DNA of 64,000 nt from Pontederia crassipes (Eukaryota > Streptophyta > Magnoliopsida > Commelinales > Pontederiaceae), in contig CM060198.1 of assembly GCA_030549335.1 (NCBI GenBank), positions 40,898,353-40,962,352 on the forward strand, written 5' to 3'. The position numbers were made by a program, and so were the translations under genes. How positions within the stretch are numbered: the stretch's first letter is position 1; each line of letters opens with the position of its first letter. The notes below the pieces were generated by a model that was given only the letters and a program-made list of their open reading frames with translations, ran no database searches and had not been told where the DNA came from. Below, in pieces: positions 44,640 through 57,257 of the stretch.

Positions 44640-45320
44640 AAAAAAAAATTGGCTTATTTGTTCTTCAAACCCTAGTTGTCTTCCTTATTTACTTTTATTT
44701 GTTCTTCATGCCCTAGTCGTCATTCCTTTATTCTTGAAATTTTTCTTTAGTTTTAAAAAAAACCACAAAAAATCTACTTATTTGCTCTTCAAACTCTAGT
44801 CGTCTTTGTTATTTTCTCTTATTTGTTCTTCAAACCCTAGCGGTCATCCTTATTTATTCTCAAAGTTTGCTACAGTTTTAGAAAAAAACTGAAAAAAAAA
44901 ACTAAAAAGGAAAGTGCAAGAAAGGAGGAAAGAGAAGAACATGGAAAAGAAAATCTAGAAAAAAAAGTGAAAGAAAAGATTCATAAGGAAGAGGAAAGAA
45001 AGAAAGAGAAATAAAGGAAAGGGATCTTGTTGCAGCCAAGTGAAAGAGAAATTATTGAGAATAGAATAATTTGACTCAAGAAAGAGTGATATTTGATTTC
45101 ATTCCAACTCTGAATCTTTGATATCTATCCTTATTTGATGATTTTTTTCCTGATTTCTATTTGAAATTCAATTTCAAGTTTTTTTTATCTTGCAACCATA
45201 TTGATAATTAGATTGATTTAATTGTTCATTGCCTTGTGTTGACTTGCATTAGTTCTCTTAGAACTTGTTCATTGCCTTGTATTGGCTTGCATTAGTTCTC
45301 TTAGAACCATATTGATAGAT
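44640..45320 (+). repeat. Leader repeats of element H
   Basis: TTATTTGTTCTTCAAACCCT or a variant occurs four times at 44655-44840. At 45225-45310 a 42-bp unit with TTGCATTAGTTCTCTTAGAAC is duplicated. The region in between is AAAG-rich with no gene. Confidence 0.75.
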
Positions 45321-45477
45321 TAGATTGATTTAATTGTTCAAGAGAGAGAAAAAAAAGTTTGAGTGGTGAGTAAAATTGAGGAAAAAATCCAATAGAGTTG
45401 AGGAAAAATACGAGTGCCACCACATGAGGTAGTGAGATTATTTTTACCATTAACTTTTGCTACAGAAATTTCTAACA

Positions 45478-46368
45478 ATGTCAACAGGAAAGGACAAAGA
45501 GCTTAATCCTAGAAACGAAGAAATTGATCTGACAAAAATGATAGAAGTCATGACGTAACATTTTTAGCGTCTTGAAAATATGATTACTGAACTTCACAAT
45601 TAGGTAGATGTGCAGAAGGATTATATTGCACAAGTACAACAAGTTATACAACCAAATCAAAGAAGAGATCGTCAAAGACATCGTGTTGTCAATGATGAAG
45701 AGATAAAAGAGGAAGATATGATGAAGCCTCTATTATAAATTAGAGAAGGCATAGACGTGTTTAGATTCGAGGTAGAAGAAATGAACGAGAAAGGGAACAA
45801 GATAGAGATGTTACTGATTGAAACACAGGTTCAATTAAACTATCTCTCCCTACCTTTCAAGGTAAAAATTATCCTGATGTCTATATTGAGTGGGAACAAA
45901 GGGTGGAAAGTATATTTGATTGTCATAATTATTTTGATGAGAAAAAGGTGAAATTTGTTCTATCTTTTGCTGATTACGCTATTACTTGGTGGAATCAATT
46001 AACCATTAATAGACGCATAAATTGAATATTGGGATGACATCAAAATTATATTGAGGAGAAGATTTGTTCCCCCACCATATTATTGTGACCTACGTATGAA
46101 ATTGCAAAGTATTATAAAGAGATGGAAATGACGCTCATCCGTGCCAACAAAAATGAGGATCCTGAAGATACAATTACAAGATTCATATGTGGGCTGAATC
46201 AAGAGATTTCTAAAGTTGTGAAATTGCAAGAGTACTATTTGGAGTTGGATGAAGTTCTGCATATGTCTATAAAGGTTGAGAAGCAATTGAAGAAAAATAT
46301 TCTTCCAAATAGCTAATCTGAAAGTTCAAATTCTACTTCAAAATCAAAATGACGTGCAAATTCCAAGT
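45478..46368 (+). pseudogene. Ty3/gypsy gag relic of element H (N-terminal part)
   Basis: The ATG at 45478 opens MSTGKDKELNPRNEEIDL, with stops soon after (near 45556 and 45568). In shifted frames the capsid core is readable: PDVYIEWEQRVESIFDC (45880-45930), ITWWNQL (45985), RRRFVPPPYYCDLRMKLQ (46053) and then EMEMTLIRANKNEDPEDT, GLNQEISKVVKLQEYY and EVLHMSIKVEKQLKKN (46122-46305). This is the Retrotrans_gag pattern in its usual order. The frame is cut by CACTA-2 at 46368 and resumes at 48598. The product would form the intracellular virus-like particle; this copy is dead. Confidence 0.88.
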
Positions 46369-48598
46369 CACTATGAAGCAGGGCGGCTGCCGGAGAAGTA
46401 GGGCAGCAGCGGCGGGGTTGGAGGAGGAGGCCGGCACCGGCATTGGGGTTGGAGGAGTGCGGAGGAGTGTGGCATTGGCATCGGCATCTGGGGGGGAGGA
46501 AGGCATAGGAGAACGGCGTCGGGGTGTCGGTCGTCTGCAGAGGAGAGCGGGTGGCGGCGGAGGGTGGCAGGAGGGCGGCGTCGGGTGAAGGAGGGTGGCA
46601 GTCGGGGTTGGAGGAGGAGGCCAGTGTCGGGTCGGGGTCGGAGGAGGAAGGAGGAGGAGAACGGCATCGGGGTGTCAACCGTTAGTAGAGGAGAGCGGGT
46701 GGCGGCGGAGGCCGGTAGGCGGCAGGTGGCAGCCGAAGTTGGGCGCAAGGAGGAAGCGGAGATGCTCGCGGAGCAGCTGACTGAGGGCAGCAAATGGCAG
46801 AAGTAGAGGGAGGAATCATGTGGTAGGCGGTGGAGGGCGGTGTCCCACGGTGGAGTCGGAGCAAGGCACCGCAAGAGGGCGACATGGTCGGAGGATGGCA
46901 GTGGAGGATGAGGCCGGCGGTCGCAGTCGATCGTCAGTCGCACGACCATAATCGATTGTCGGTCGTAAGTGTAAACAGTAAAGAGTAAGAGACGGCGAAG
47001 AACCTAGGGATTTAAGGTAATGTTTCAGCATCACCATGGGGTGAGATGCTAATTACACTCTAACACGGCACTGACCAAAAGATCACTTCAAGGGCGACGC
47101 TAAGTGGACGCTGAAGTGACTCTAAATTGCCGTCGTGGCAATGTTATATCGGCTCTAAAGTGTATATATAATATATAGTAGTTTAAACTATAAGGGTATA
47201 TTTATAAGTAGTTTTACATATATATATATATATATATACACACTAAGTCTATATGTATATGTACATATGTATACATGTATTTATATGAATGTATACTTAT
47301 ATTATATGTATGTATATCTATATGAATGTATATGGTTAGCAGAAGTGCATTTACCGATGCAAGATGGCGTCGCTATTTCGGCGCTATGTCATTGCAAAAT
47401 ATTTTAGCGACTAAATGGCGTTGACTCGGCGTCTCAATGCCAAGACGCCAAATTAGCATCGGCAAGTCATCTCACTAAGTCGACGCGGTTGTGGCTCTAA
47501 ATTAGCGATGACATATGTTTCGTCGCCAAGATGACGCTACGTAGGCACTATTGTAACACAATATCACAAAATCATGTCACTTAGTTCAACCCTCATAGAT
47601 CCACGATTAAGAACATAAAAAATATCAATAATACATATATGTAACATATGTTATAGGACGAGTCGGCGGGGTAAGTAACATATAGTTAGGAAAAACATAT
47701 ATGTAACATATGGTATTTAGGAATCCATATGTAAGTAACATATATAGTTAGGGAATATATATATGTAACATATGGTATTTAGGAATACATATGTAAGTAA
47801 CATATATATTTAGGACATTTGCTCTTGGCGTTTTCTTAACATCGTAGTTTAGTGGACATTTGTCTTCTTACATAAGATTCGAAATGTGAACTTTATAAAT
47901 ATGATGGAAGGTCTCAATTTAATAGTTTACATGGAAAGTCATTCCCACTTGTAATGATTATAGAAATCTATTTGATATATCTGAATGCACTTGCTTATTG
48001 CTCATTATCTCTTGAACTTATTTTGGTTCAGTTGTTACTTTGTAAATAGCTTATAGCTAGCATTAGTTTTGCTATGATGTAATGATGATGACTAGCAGTA
48101 GGGGTGCTGAGTTAAACAAGAGAAAACAATTTTGAGTTGCAGCATGCACTTAAAAAATGTCTTTGGAGAATTTAGTTTTTAGTGTCGCGTCTTATCTGAC
48201 ACTAATAGAGCGTCGCGACATGTCGATGCCAAAATAGCGCAACACGTCGCAGGATGTCGGCTTCCATACAGATTCCATCATTAGTGTCGAGATATTGTCG
48301 CTTCCTATGTGACACTAACATAATGTTTCCACCTGCAATGCCAATACAACACAACAATCTACCACGCATTCTCATTTTCACGCGTGATATTATTGGCGAA
48401 GTAGCGTCTTTAATGCACCGCAGTTAGCGTCGACATTTTGTAATGCCAATGCGATGCTAAACTGAAGCTATGATGACACAGTTAGCATCGCGTATCATTG
48501 ACGCAATGTCATCACAATGGAGATGCTATTGGCATCGACATAGCTTCTCCTTATTTTGCGATGCTAATTTGCATCGCTATTCAGCAGTTTTCTTGTAG
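46369..48598 (-). mobile_element. CACTA-2: non-autonomous derivative inserted in gag
   Basis: The left edge begins CACTA (46369-46373), and the right edge TTTTCTTGTAGT is the inverse of a CACTACAAGAAAA end with the last base altered. gag wording runs up to one edge and resumes at the other (SYKPTQKLKEKN), so the insertion is precise or nearly so. 47040-48598 is rich in GACGCTA, GCATCG and TAGCG words. 46370-46950 is a GC-rich block that reads, inverted, like the leader of CACTA-1. No transposase sequence is present. Long frames here (minus, 46371-46949; plus, 46349-46806) are compositional. The 47160-47340 part is TATA-rich. Confidence 0.78.
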
Positions 48599-50204
48599 TT
48601 ATAAGCCAACTCAAAAATTGAAGGAGAAAAACAAGGCTGAACATTCCAACTCAAGCGATAAAGGTGTTTCCTCTAATAGTTCACAAAGGACTGGAGATAT
48701 TACATGTTTTCGTTGTCTTGGTTTAGGTCATATTGCTTCATAATACCGAAATAAACGTGCTCTGATCATGATGGATAATGTAATATTGCATCTGAATAAT
48801 AGTTATCACAAGAGAGTGCAGGAGAAGAAAGTGTGGAAGAAATTGAAGAAGTTGGGACAATTTTCATGATTTTGAGAACATTACATATAAATGTCCAAAA
48901 AAACACTGAAGATCTTCAAAGAGAAAACATTTTTTATGCTCATTGTCGTGTGCAAGATCGAACTCGTGTACTAATCATTGATAGTGGGAGTTATGTTAAT
49001 GTGGTGAGTAAGTTTAAAGGTTGACAAGCTTGGTTTACACACTTTGAAGCATTCCAAACCTTATAAGATTCAACGGTTAAATAAAAATGGAGAGCTCAAA
49101 GTTACTAAACATGTATTAATATCATTTTGTATTGGGAAGTATGTTGATGAGGTGTTATGCGATGTTTGTACCTATGTAGGCATGCCACATTTTACTTGGG
49201 AGATCTTGGCAGTTTGATCGACGTTCCACACATGATGGTTACATGAATCGCTATAGTTTGCACAAGGATAAGTGTCATAACACACTTGTACCATTACTAA
49301 CACACCAAGTGTTTGAGGAGAAATTGCAAATAAAAAAAGTCCATGGCCACTTATTACAAGGGACCTCAGAATGCTAGTCAAGTTTAGCCACCAAAAAATG
49401 AGAGTGAGAGTATAGTTGAAAATCAGAGTGGAAGAAGTAATGATGTAAAAGTGAGCATGATGAATGAAAAGAAAGGAAGAGCTGAAAATCTGAGTGCAAA
49501 CAAAAAAATGGACAGGGTAAGAGAAGATGAGAAACAAGTGAGCAAGAAAGATAACAAAATGAGTGTTGTAGTAGAGTGAGTCAAAATCAGGAAGTTTATA
49601 ACCCAATGAGGCCAATGATCTTGTTATTATACAAGGAGGTCTACTTATCTAATGTTGAAACTACTTTGCCTAGTGTTGTTATTTCTCTATTGTAGGAATT
49701 TCAAGACGTCTTGCCTGATGAAATACCTTCAGATTTACCTTCAATTAGAGAAATTGAACACTAGATTGACTTGATTCCAGGTGCGCAAATTCTAAATCGT
49801 CCAGCTTACCAAAGCAACCCCAAAGAGTTACAAAGGCTGGTGGAAGAACCTCTTTCCAAAGGATTTGTTCGTGAGAGCATGAGCCTCTATGTTGTCCTTA
49901 TTTTACTAGTGCCAAAGAAAGATGGGACTTGGCAAATGTGTGTTGATTGTCATGCAGTAAATAAGATTACGGTAAAATATCGACACTCTATTCCTTGATT
50001 AGATGATATGCTTGATGACTTGCATTATTCTGCTACATTTTTTAAGAATGATTTAAAAGTGGATACCATCAAATCTAGATGAGGGAAGGCGATGAATGGA
50101 AGACTGCTTTTAAAACAAAACATGGTTTATATGAGTGGTTAGTTATGTCATTTGGTCACACAAATGCACCTAGTACTTTTATGAGATTAATGAATCATGT
50201 CATG
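48598..50204 (+). pseudogene. Element H gag C-terminus, protease and RT relic
   Basis: 48598-48745 continues gag with a zinc knuckle, CFRCLGLGHIAS, whose last Cys is lost next to a stop. The protease core LIIDSGSYVNVVSK lies at 48975-49016, followed by the block KPYKIQRLNKNGELKVTK and IGKYVDEVLCDV (49060-49170). After a frameshift, WQFDRRSTHDGYMNRYSL is at about 49203. RT starts at 49693 (EFQDVLPDEIPSDLPSI), with RPAYQSNPKELQRLVEE, VPKKDGTWQMCVDCHAVNKI and later [14 protein letters not shown] at about 50160-50200. The frame ends abruptly at 50204 against CACTA-3. The catalytic YxDD block, RNase H and integrase are missing. Many stops occur. The lineage within Ty3/gypsy is not assigned. Confidence 0.88.
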
Positions 50205-50714
50205 TTATGAGACGCCAAGTAAGTGTTAAAATCATGCCAATTAAGCGTTGTATGTGTTACATGTGTAGGCAACAATAGAATATGTCTTTACATTGGCGTC
50301 TACATAGTGTCGCATCATCTGTGATGCCACGTGGCGTCTCACGTCTCGGCGCTAAATTTGCACAAATATATGACGCCCATACCGGTTCCAAGATAGTGCC
50401 GACATAGCGTCTCGAATACTAAGATGCTATATTCGCATCGAATTTTGTCGATGCTACAACAACGCTAAGATCTCCCGCGCATTCTCGCTCTACCGCGCAC
50501 AATAATAGTAGTGAAGTGGCATCTTTATGGCACCTCCTTTAGCATCTATTTGACGAAACGCTACTATAATGCTAATGTGACGTTATTGAGAGGCAAGTAG
50601 CGTCTCTATCTTGGGAATCAACTGCGCCACCATAACGACGCTTGTGGCGTCGACGTAGCATCACTGGAAGTTGGGACGCTATTTTACGTTGTAATCGCCA
50701 ATTTTCTTGTCGTG
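50205..50714 (+). mobile_element. CACTA-3: right-end fragment
   Basis: Subterminal words (GACGC, GCATCG, TAGCGTC, GATGCTA) fill the stretch, and the right end AATTTTCTTGTCGTG corresponds to a mutated TAGTG terminus. The left side joins gypsy RT without a CACTA end. The DNA on the right is not gypsy, so this is a truncated or recombined copy. Confidence 0.7.
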
Positions 50715-51474
50715 ACTCATCGATGATTCCTAAGCTCTTGCACAAGAGACTACCGATTATGAATTTCATCTTTCTTTTCAGCAATTCCATAGATTTTTCC
50801 AATTGCTCTTCAGTAATCTCTCATGCCTGCATTTAAAATTTAATCTAAGTTTTGAGTGCTATGACACATGAGACTACCGAATCTACAAATAATCAGTCAC
50901 TCGGTTTGGGAAAAAAATGCTTTAGTTGGTAAGGGTGAACATACAAAATACCATGTTCTAGGATCCAATTCGCCGATAAGAGCCAACTCCTCTTGATTAA
51001 GTAGCCTTAACTCCTCGCATCTTGAGGATGTTGGAGGTGATATATGTCGTTAATAATAATTATATTCATCATTTTTCAATTTTTACAAACTTCTGCATAT
51101 TATTATTCTTCGTAATAGATATAATAATTTAATATAGCTTCATCTTATAAAACTATTTTTTATTATCATAAATGATTCTCTAAGCTATTAGTAAAGAAAG
51201 ATATCAAAAAAACCAAAAACAAATATGGGTAAGAACGCTTCACACGCTCATGAAACATGCACAAATACTTTTCATTTTTGCAAGTGTATCTAACATATAC
51301 AACATGCGGATTTGATTCTTGACGTACATGAAACATGCACAAATATTTTTTCTTTCTTTCAAAATGTCGTGTAGTGGGTTTACGAAATCTCCAATTCCGT
51401 TGTCATCAAAAGAATAAGACAAAAAACTACTCAATATTTCCTATACATCCACCGACCGTAACCACGAGTGTCCT
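50715..51474. other. Unassigned DNA
   Basis: A minus-strand frame at 50715-50830 (LEKSMELLKRKMKFIIGSLL, then CKSLGIIDES) follows an acceptor-like TGCAG and could be a gene fragment, but it is too short to name. The rest is AT-rich. A 35-bp segment with CATGAAACATGCACAAATA is repeated at about 51248 and 51327. Confidence 0.35.
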
Positions 51475-53938
51475 TGTAATGCCCCAAAATTTGATCCTGT
51501 CACGTGACAAAATCTTCTTTCGGCCGTTACTTTCTTCGATCCTTCTTTTACTATTTTGTTGACCCAAGTGGCCAAGAAAATTACACGTAAGCGAAAAATT
51601 TAAAATTAAAATGTTCAACATTTAAAATAAGAAAATGCGAAAGCTAGAATGAAATATAAGAATACATCATAATGTCTCAACATAAGGCATATAAAGTCCA
51701 TGTCATATACAACTCGATAGGTCCCATAATAGTGCAAATACAACTCAATGAATAAAGGAGAAAAGACTTCCTCTAAATTCTATGATAACAATGTGCAGAC
51801 GCCACCAAGTTGTAGTCGCCGTACACACATCAACCAAGCTCGCATCCATATCATGTACTTGTAGGGATCACTCAGGAGGGCAAGCTTAACTGTTAGCATA
51901 ACACTAACTATGAGATCGTATAGGTCGTAAGTTCCATTAGAATAAGCATAAAACAATCATATAAATCAAATATGAGAGAATCATAATGGGGAATCAATAA
52001 GAAGATCATGATCATAGTACATGCATTTTCATTTCATTTCTTTTCCATATCCGTGTCCGTGTTCATAAGGACAAAGTCCTTCCATTCATCTTTAGCCATT
52101 CATATCCTTTCATCTTATCGATGGGTTGGTAGAGCTCTTCACTTTTAGGAAATACCATTGCAAGCATACAAGTGTGTGACTATCTAGACCATGATGGGCC
52201 AATGGGAAATCAGTACCATAGCCAGTGTCTCGACGAGCAAAGATGACCTCGCTCATGGAGGAAACATTTGTAGGGAGAAACTCCCATCTATATAGGCAAT
52301 TGGTAATCCTCCCTTTTATCTTATTAATCATGAGCCTATCTTTTGATCCAAAATAAGGTGACTCTGATATCAATCAGGTGGATAGAAGCTTGTCAATCGG
52401 AGGGTTTCATATGAAGGTCATATTTTGTCCACAGATCTAACGTCCGAAAGTCGAGCGGTCGTCCGATTTAGGTTCATTCAGGTTGTTCAAAAGAGAAGTG
52501 AATGCCTTTTCTTTTTTGTGTTCATCGGTTGATCGAAAAGGTTACGGCCGTTCATTCTGAGTTCATCGTCAGCCGTTCTGAGGCCATATACGATCGATCG
52601 ATCGAAAGAGGTTTGGTCGTCCATTATAACATGAGAAGGTTCTCGAACTTTGGGTCGATAGTTTCGATTAGCTAAAATTTAATCGGTCAGCCACTAGCTT
52701 CCTCAATCATTCAGAGTTAGTTCTCCATCGACTGTCAGAAGCTCTTTCCATCTTGATGATCCAGATCGTCTGAAAAAGTTTTGATCGATCGACTGGTTAT
52801 TATTGCCAAATTTTGAGTCTCAACATTTTCCAGATCGAGCATCCAAAAGAGTTTCGAACTTTCGTTCTGGTTTATATTGATCATCTGATTGAGTTTGGAA
52901 TGCTTGATGCAGATGTCTTTATACTCTTGTCGAGCTAAATCGAACGCCTGAAAGGGTTTCGGTCGTCCGCTTTGTTCGATAAAGCCATAGGTCATTGTGG
53001 ATCGTTAAGTTTTCAACCAGTTTTACAACCAAACATATATATAAATATTTCCTAACTTAATCACTAACATATAACAAGAAATAGGGGCCAAATTATACTA
53101 TAATCATTGCGTCTACATCAAGTACTTTCACATGCATTTCTATATGAAAACTCCACATGTATGCAACTCCTCTTCGTATCAAATCGTATATCAATAACGG
53201 AATCATTCTGCTCTAATGCTACTCTTTTCCATCATATCATTATCCATTTCATACGATTAACCTGCTTCATTTCGACTTAATCATGAAGAAAACAAGGATC
53301 TATAGGTTTATCATATCATGGACAAAAACACATATGCAACACATCACTACGACATATCAATACAATCTAATCAAGATATGTAGAGCATGATTTCTATCCC
53401 GTCTTGAATCTAAGCCTTATTAAGATCCTTAAAACATGCAAAATCTTATGGAACTACCCTATGAACGAGATCTTGAACACACCTCTAAGTCGTGTCTTCC
53501 GATTCTCCCTCGCCGGGTCGAGCTTTAGCCTTGTCCCCTTCTCCCTCCTATGTCGCCTGCGCCTGCTGGAGTCGTGTCGCTGTCCTCTGGCCAAGACCGA
53601 GAAGAAAGCACGAACAATGAAGAAAAGAGAATGTTAGAGATGAGGCGATGGAAGAAGAAAAAGAAGGAAAAGAGAGTGGCTTTTAAGTTGAGTTTTTGTG
53701 ATCTTTAGAATCCATATGATCATGGTGAGATCCAACAATTATAGTGGTGAAATGAATGAGAAAACAAAAATGGCATTTTCTGTCCGTCGCTTTTTCGGGC
53801 GCTCGTCCGATCGAGCGTCGATTGAGATCGTCGATTGGTCATGATAACGGACATCTATTTTGGTTTTCAGTCGCCTGAAAGTCCAACGTCAGATAATAAT
53901 AAAGTTTTAAATTTTTAAGAAAATTTTTGTGTGTTACA
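51475..53938 (-). mobile_element. LTR of family I (gypsy-type), minus orientation
   Basis: The plus-strand edges are TGTAATGCCCCAAAATTTGA and TTTTTGTGTGTTACA. On the minus strand the end TTTTGGGGCATTACA matches the LTR A1 end style. Flanks GTCCT and GTGTT agree at only three of five bases, so the duplication is uncertain. 52430-53000 and 53785-53860 are rich in TCGATCGA, GGTCGTCCG and similar short palindromes. A pyrimidine-rich leader-like stretch (minus strand) lies at 53500-53690. No coding region was found. The frames at 52110-52373, 52735-52995 and 53404-53637 are not supported. Confidence 0.6.
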
Positions 53939-54793
53939 GTGTTAATATGTAAAAACTCTTGGGCTAATTTCAAAGAGTGAAATATTCCATGTCTCTCTTT
54001 CTTTCTCGTATAGATATACGCATCCTTTTACAAAGTACCCTCAACACAATCAATGGCTTAGTAGTAGTAATAGTAGTAGTAGTGTATATATATATATATA
54101 TATATATACACTACTACTACTATTACTACTATATATAAGCTGATCATCCTCAAGCTTCCACTATCATTTATCTTTTTCTTCTATTTTTTGAATTTTTATT
54201 CATTTTAAACTTCATATATTAGAAAATTAACCTATTAAACTTAGGCTGGTATTAGCCTAATTACTATCTTGGCATTTATGGCCTTCATATCTTGGCATTT
54301 AAATGTCAGTTTTGTTATTTATAATTTTCACCGCCTGCCTCTTCTAATTATATCATTAATATTTATCATCCTTTTATTGTCACTATAATGATAAACTATT
54401 AATTTTTCAGTTTCATTTTTAATGATAGTTTCAAACTCTCCATAATTCAGCATTGTTATCTATCCTTTTTTCCATCTTTTTTAGTTTTTATTTTTTTAAT
54501 CCACTATTTAACTTCTTTTTAACAATCAGAATACTTACCCATTTGCATTCCAATTTAATGCTTAAAATAATTAAGCTCAAATCTCTTGCAGTTCTTACGT
54601 TCTTACGTTGCCAATTCTTCACATTTAAAAATGAACTTTGCACCCTTGCTTATGCTACTTACCTTTTATTTTCATTTTTTTGGCCAAGCCATATCCCCGA
54701 TTCGTGTTTGAGTTCAACGGCGAGCCAAAGCGCTTCCCGCGGGTGTTCCAAGTGTAGGGCGATATGTGACAACCCGTCTCCACTTGCAATGTC
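53939..54793. other. AT-rich DNA with a large palindrome
   Basis: Apart from the palindrome at 54062-54131 I see no feature. The 127-codon frame at 54453-54836 is a T-rich, hydrophobic translation and crosses the LTR A3 edge. Confidence 0.45.
54062..54131. repeat. Perfect 70-bp palindrome
   Basis: The arms are 35 bp each with no spacer and centre at 54096/54097: TAGTAGTAATAGTAGTAGTA, then GTG and (TA)n, mirrored exactly. Outside it, GCTTA (54056-54060) and TAAGC (54136-54140) extend the fold after a small bulge. Confidence 0.95.
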
Positions 54794-55965
54794 TATAATG
54801 ATTCGAAAATCCACCCTAAAAGTTTTGGGCATTTAGGAAAATTTTGCCATACATCATTTAACCGAGGAAGACTTGACAATTTAGAGAAAATCATAGTAAA
54901 TAAAAACTTTCAATTAATTATATCATAACTAATAGTTCAGAAAACATTTAATGCCTAAACCTTCAGTACATCATTATCCCCAATGTTCAAATAGAACTAT
55001 AGGACTTATTCAAATCTAAGCATGTGCAAAACTTCGTCATGAGCTTGAGCTGCCATCCTTCACTTAATCTTAGTTACCTGCATGGATCCAGAGTGTAGGG
55101 TTTCCAATACAGTATGTAAAGTCATGCATGCCATGATATCCTATCACATGATACTACAAGCGATGCATCATCATAATAATAATAACAATAACATAGGAAC
55201 ATGCATGTCGTGAACTATATCATAAACCATAAATGATAGTACATCATGCTTACATTCATTCGTCATACAATATTCATATAATATAAACATCATGTCATAC
55301 CTACTTTACTTTGGATCCATCACTTGCAACTATCATGCAGTAAAAATATACATTTATCTCATTCATAACATACATGACATAACATCTCATTTCATTTCGC
55401 TTTCACTATCATACACATTCTAGGAGTTTCCTTGACTTCTTTCATACTTTACATCTCCTCGGCGTTACTTTATAACCCTTTAGAACTTCTTTCGTTCTTC
55501 TTTTGTTTCTTTATTATGTGATCCTTTATGTGCCATCTTCATCCTTCATCTTTGTCACATAATAACATCTTGACTTTCATTCCATATCATAAATCATACT
55601 TATGAACATGCACATCAAAATAGTGAAAGACTTTATTCCTAGTCATCTTAGGAATGCACACACTTTATGATGAGGGACATTGTTCCTTGGAAAGTACATA
55701 CATAGATGCAGGACTTTACTTCTCAGGCTTAAGTCCCCTTGAAGCACATACATAAGTGTAGGATTTTACTTTCCAACTTTACTTCTTCATTATCATTATC
55801 TTAACCTTCGTTCTTTGTTATATGATACTTTGAAGTTAACTTTACTTTCATTCTTACTTTATCTTATAACATCATTAATATTAACATAGTTGAAAGAATC
55901 ATATCACATCATCACATTGGCTAACTAGGCCACATCATTAGGAACAAGCACATCATAATAGTGAG

Positions 55966-56934
55966 TGTAGGATCGAAAGCACCAAGAGGGGGGGTGAATT
56001 GGTGAAATTACATTTTCCAAAAATTCACCTCCGGAGAAAACCAATAAAAACAATCACAATCAAATAAGGAGTAATGTGTAGATGAATAATAAAGAACAAA
56101 CACAAGAAGCCACGATATGTTGATGAGGTTCGGCCTCAATACTTTGACCTACATCCCCGCTCCGACTTCTCGACCTCAAGACCGCCGGAGATTCACTATC
56201 TTTCTCTTTTCTTTGTAGGCAGAGAACAACCTTCTTTAAACAATCACGCCTTCTTCTCTGCTCAAGAGGCTAGGCACACCTCTATACAAGGAGCTCTCAA
56301 TCTCACTAGATTCAAAAAGGAAATGTTCCCTCTAACTCTTTTCTTTTACAAATTTTTTTCTCACACTCAAGACTAATGAAAGAAAAGGGAAGAAATTTGC
56401 AATTCTATGCTCAAAAACTTGAGAGGAGCTCTAGGATGTTCTTTCTTGCTTGGATGAATTTTCTTCAGGCTTTGGCACTCCTTTTATAGGCTCCTAGGGG
56501 TGAGATTTCATTCAAAAAGTCTTCCCAAATTTCTCCTCAAAATTCTAGCCATTACTGTTCATTTGATTGAATGGCCGGTCGACCGCTGGGATGGGCCGGT
56601 CGACCGGTCTATGTGACCGTTGTCTCATTTCTGCGCTTTGACGCTGTCCGGTCGACCGGTCCTTCGACCGATACAATGACCGGTAATGTCTCGACGTTGA
56701 CCGATCTATCGACCGGTATAGTCTCGACGTCGATCTGCATCTTGTCGTCTTTCCTTCCACCGAATATCAATCGACCGGTCATGTTTGAAACTTTTTCTTC
56801 CAACTTTTAATTTGCCGAATTCTTCTGCGAATCTGTTCATATCAATCCTACACATGTATTATCATCACTTGAGAGTAGATTAGTAACCTTTAGGTCCAAT
56901 TTAATTTATTATCATCAAAACATAGGATTCAACA
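55966..56934 (-). mobile_element. Solo copia (SIRE-type) LTR, 969 bp
   Basis: The exact duplication GTGAG lies at 55961-55965 and 56935-56939. Its own strand starts TGTTGAATCCTATGTTTTGA and ends CTTTCGATCCTACA. A minus-strand TATA box (TATAAAAG) is at 56482-56489. GGTCGACC palindromes, including CCGGTCGACCGG at 56596-56607 and 56648-56659, fill its U3 (56574-56785). Confidence 0.93.
56482..56489 (-). promoter_or_regulatory. TATA box of the solo copia LTR
   Basis: Minus-strand TATAAAAGGAGTGCC. The same string follows the TATA box in the LTR at 57678-58935. Confidence 0.65.
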
Positions 56935-57257
56935 GTGAGAGACTTTGTTCCCTGAGAAGCACATACACTAATGCGGGACTTTACTTCGCTGGCCTAGGTC
57001 CCCTTGAAATACATACATAGGTGGAGGACTTTGCTTCTCACCATTGATGAGTGACAAGGATATTCTTCTTCAACTTTAAGTGCATTATGCTTGGCAATAC
57101 CACAATCATTCATATCAATCATTCCTCATTTTTTAGCCTAATTACGACTGAACATGCGTTACACGTATCTACATGTCATATACAATATCAATCATTAATA
57201 CATAGTAATGATACCATGAAATAGTCTATATATATCATAAAACCTATTTTTCATTCG

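Noticed and set aside
46349..46949. Long open frames on both strands
   Set aside because: They lie in the inverted counterpart of the GC-rich CACTA leader, with the same compositional artefact.
47160..47340. TATA-rich stretch as a replication origin or promoter
   Set aside because: Similar TATA/CATA-rich DNA recurs next to CACTA subterminal repeats (9800-10200), so it is simple-sequence DNA of that family.
50715..50836. Possible exon of a 2-oxoglutarate-dependent oxygenase (minus strand)
   Set aside because: The helical segment LEKSMELLKRKMKFIIGSLL loosely recalls such enzymes, but no iron-binding or substrate motif is present and an in-frame stop lies at its start.
54453..54836. 127-codon hydrophobic open frame
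   Set aside because: It is T-rich DNA that gives Phe/Leu runs, and it crosses a mapped LTR edge.
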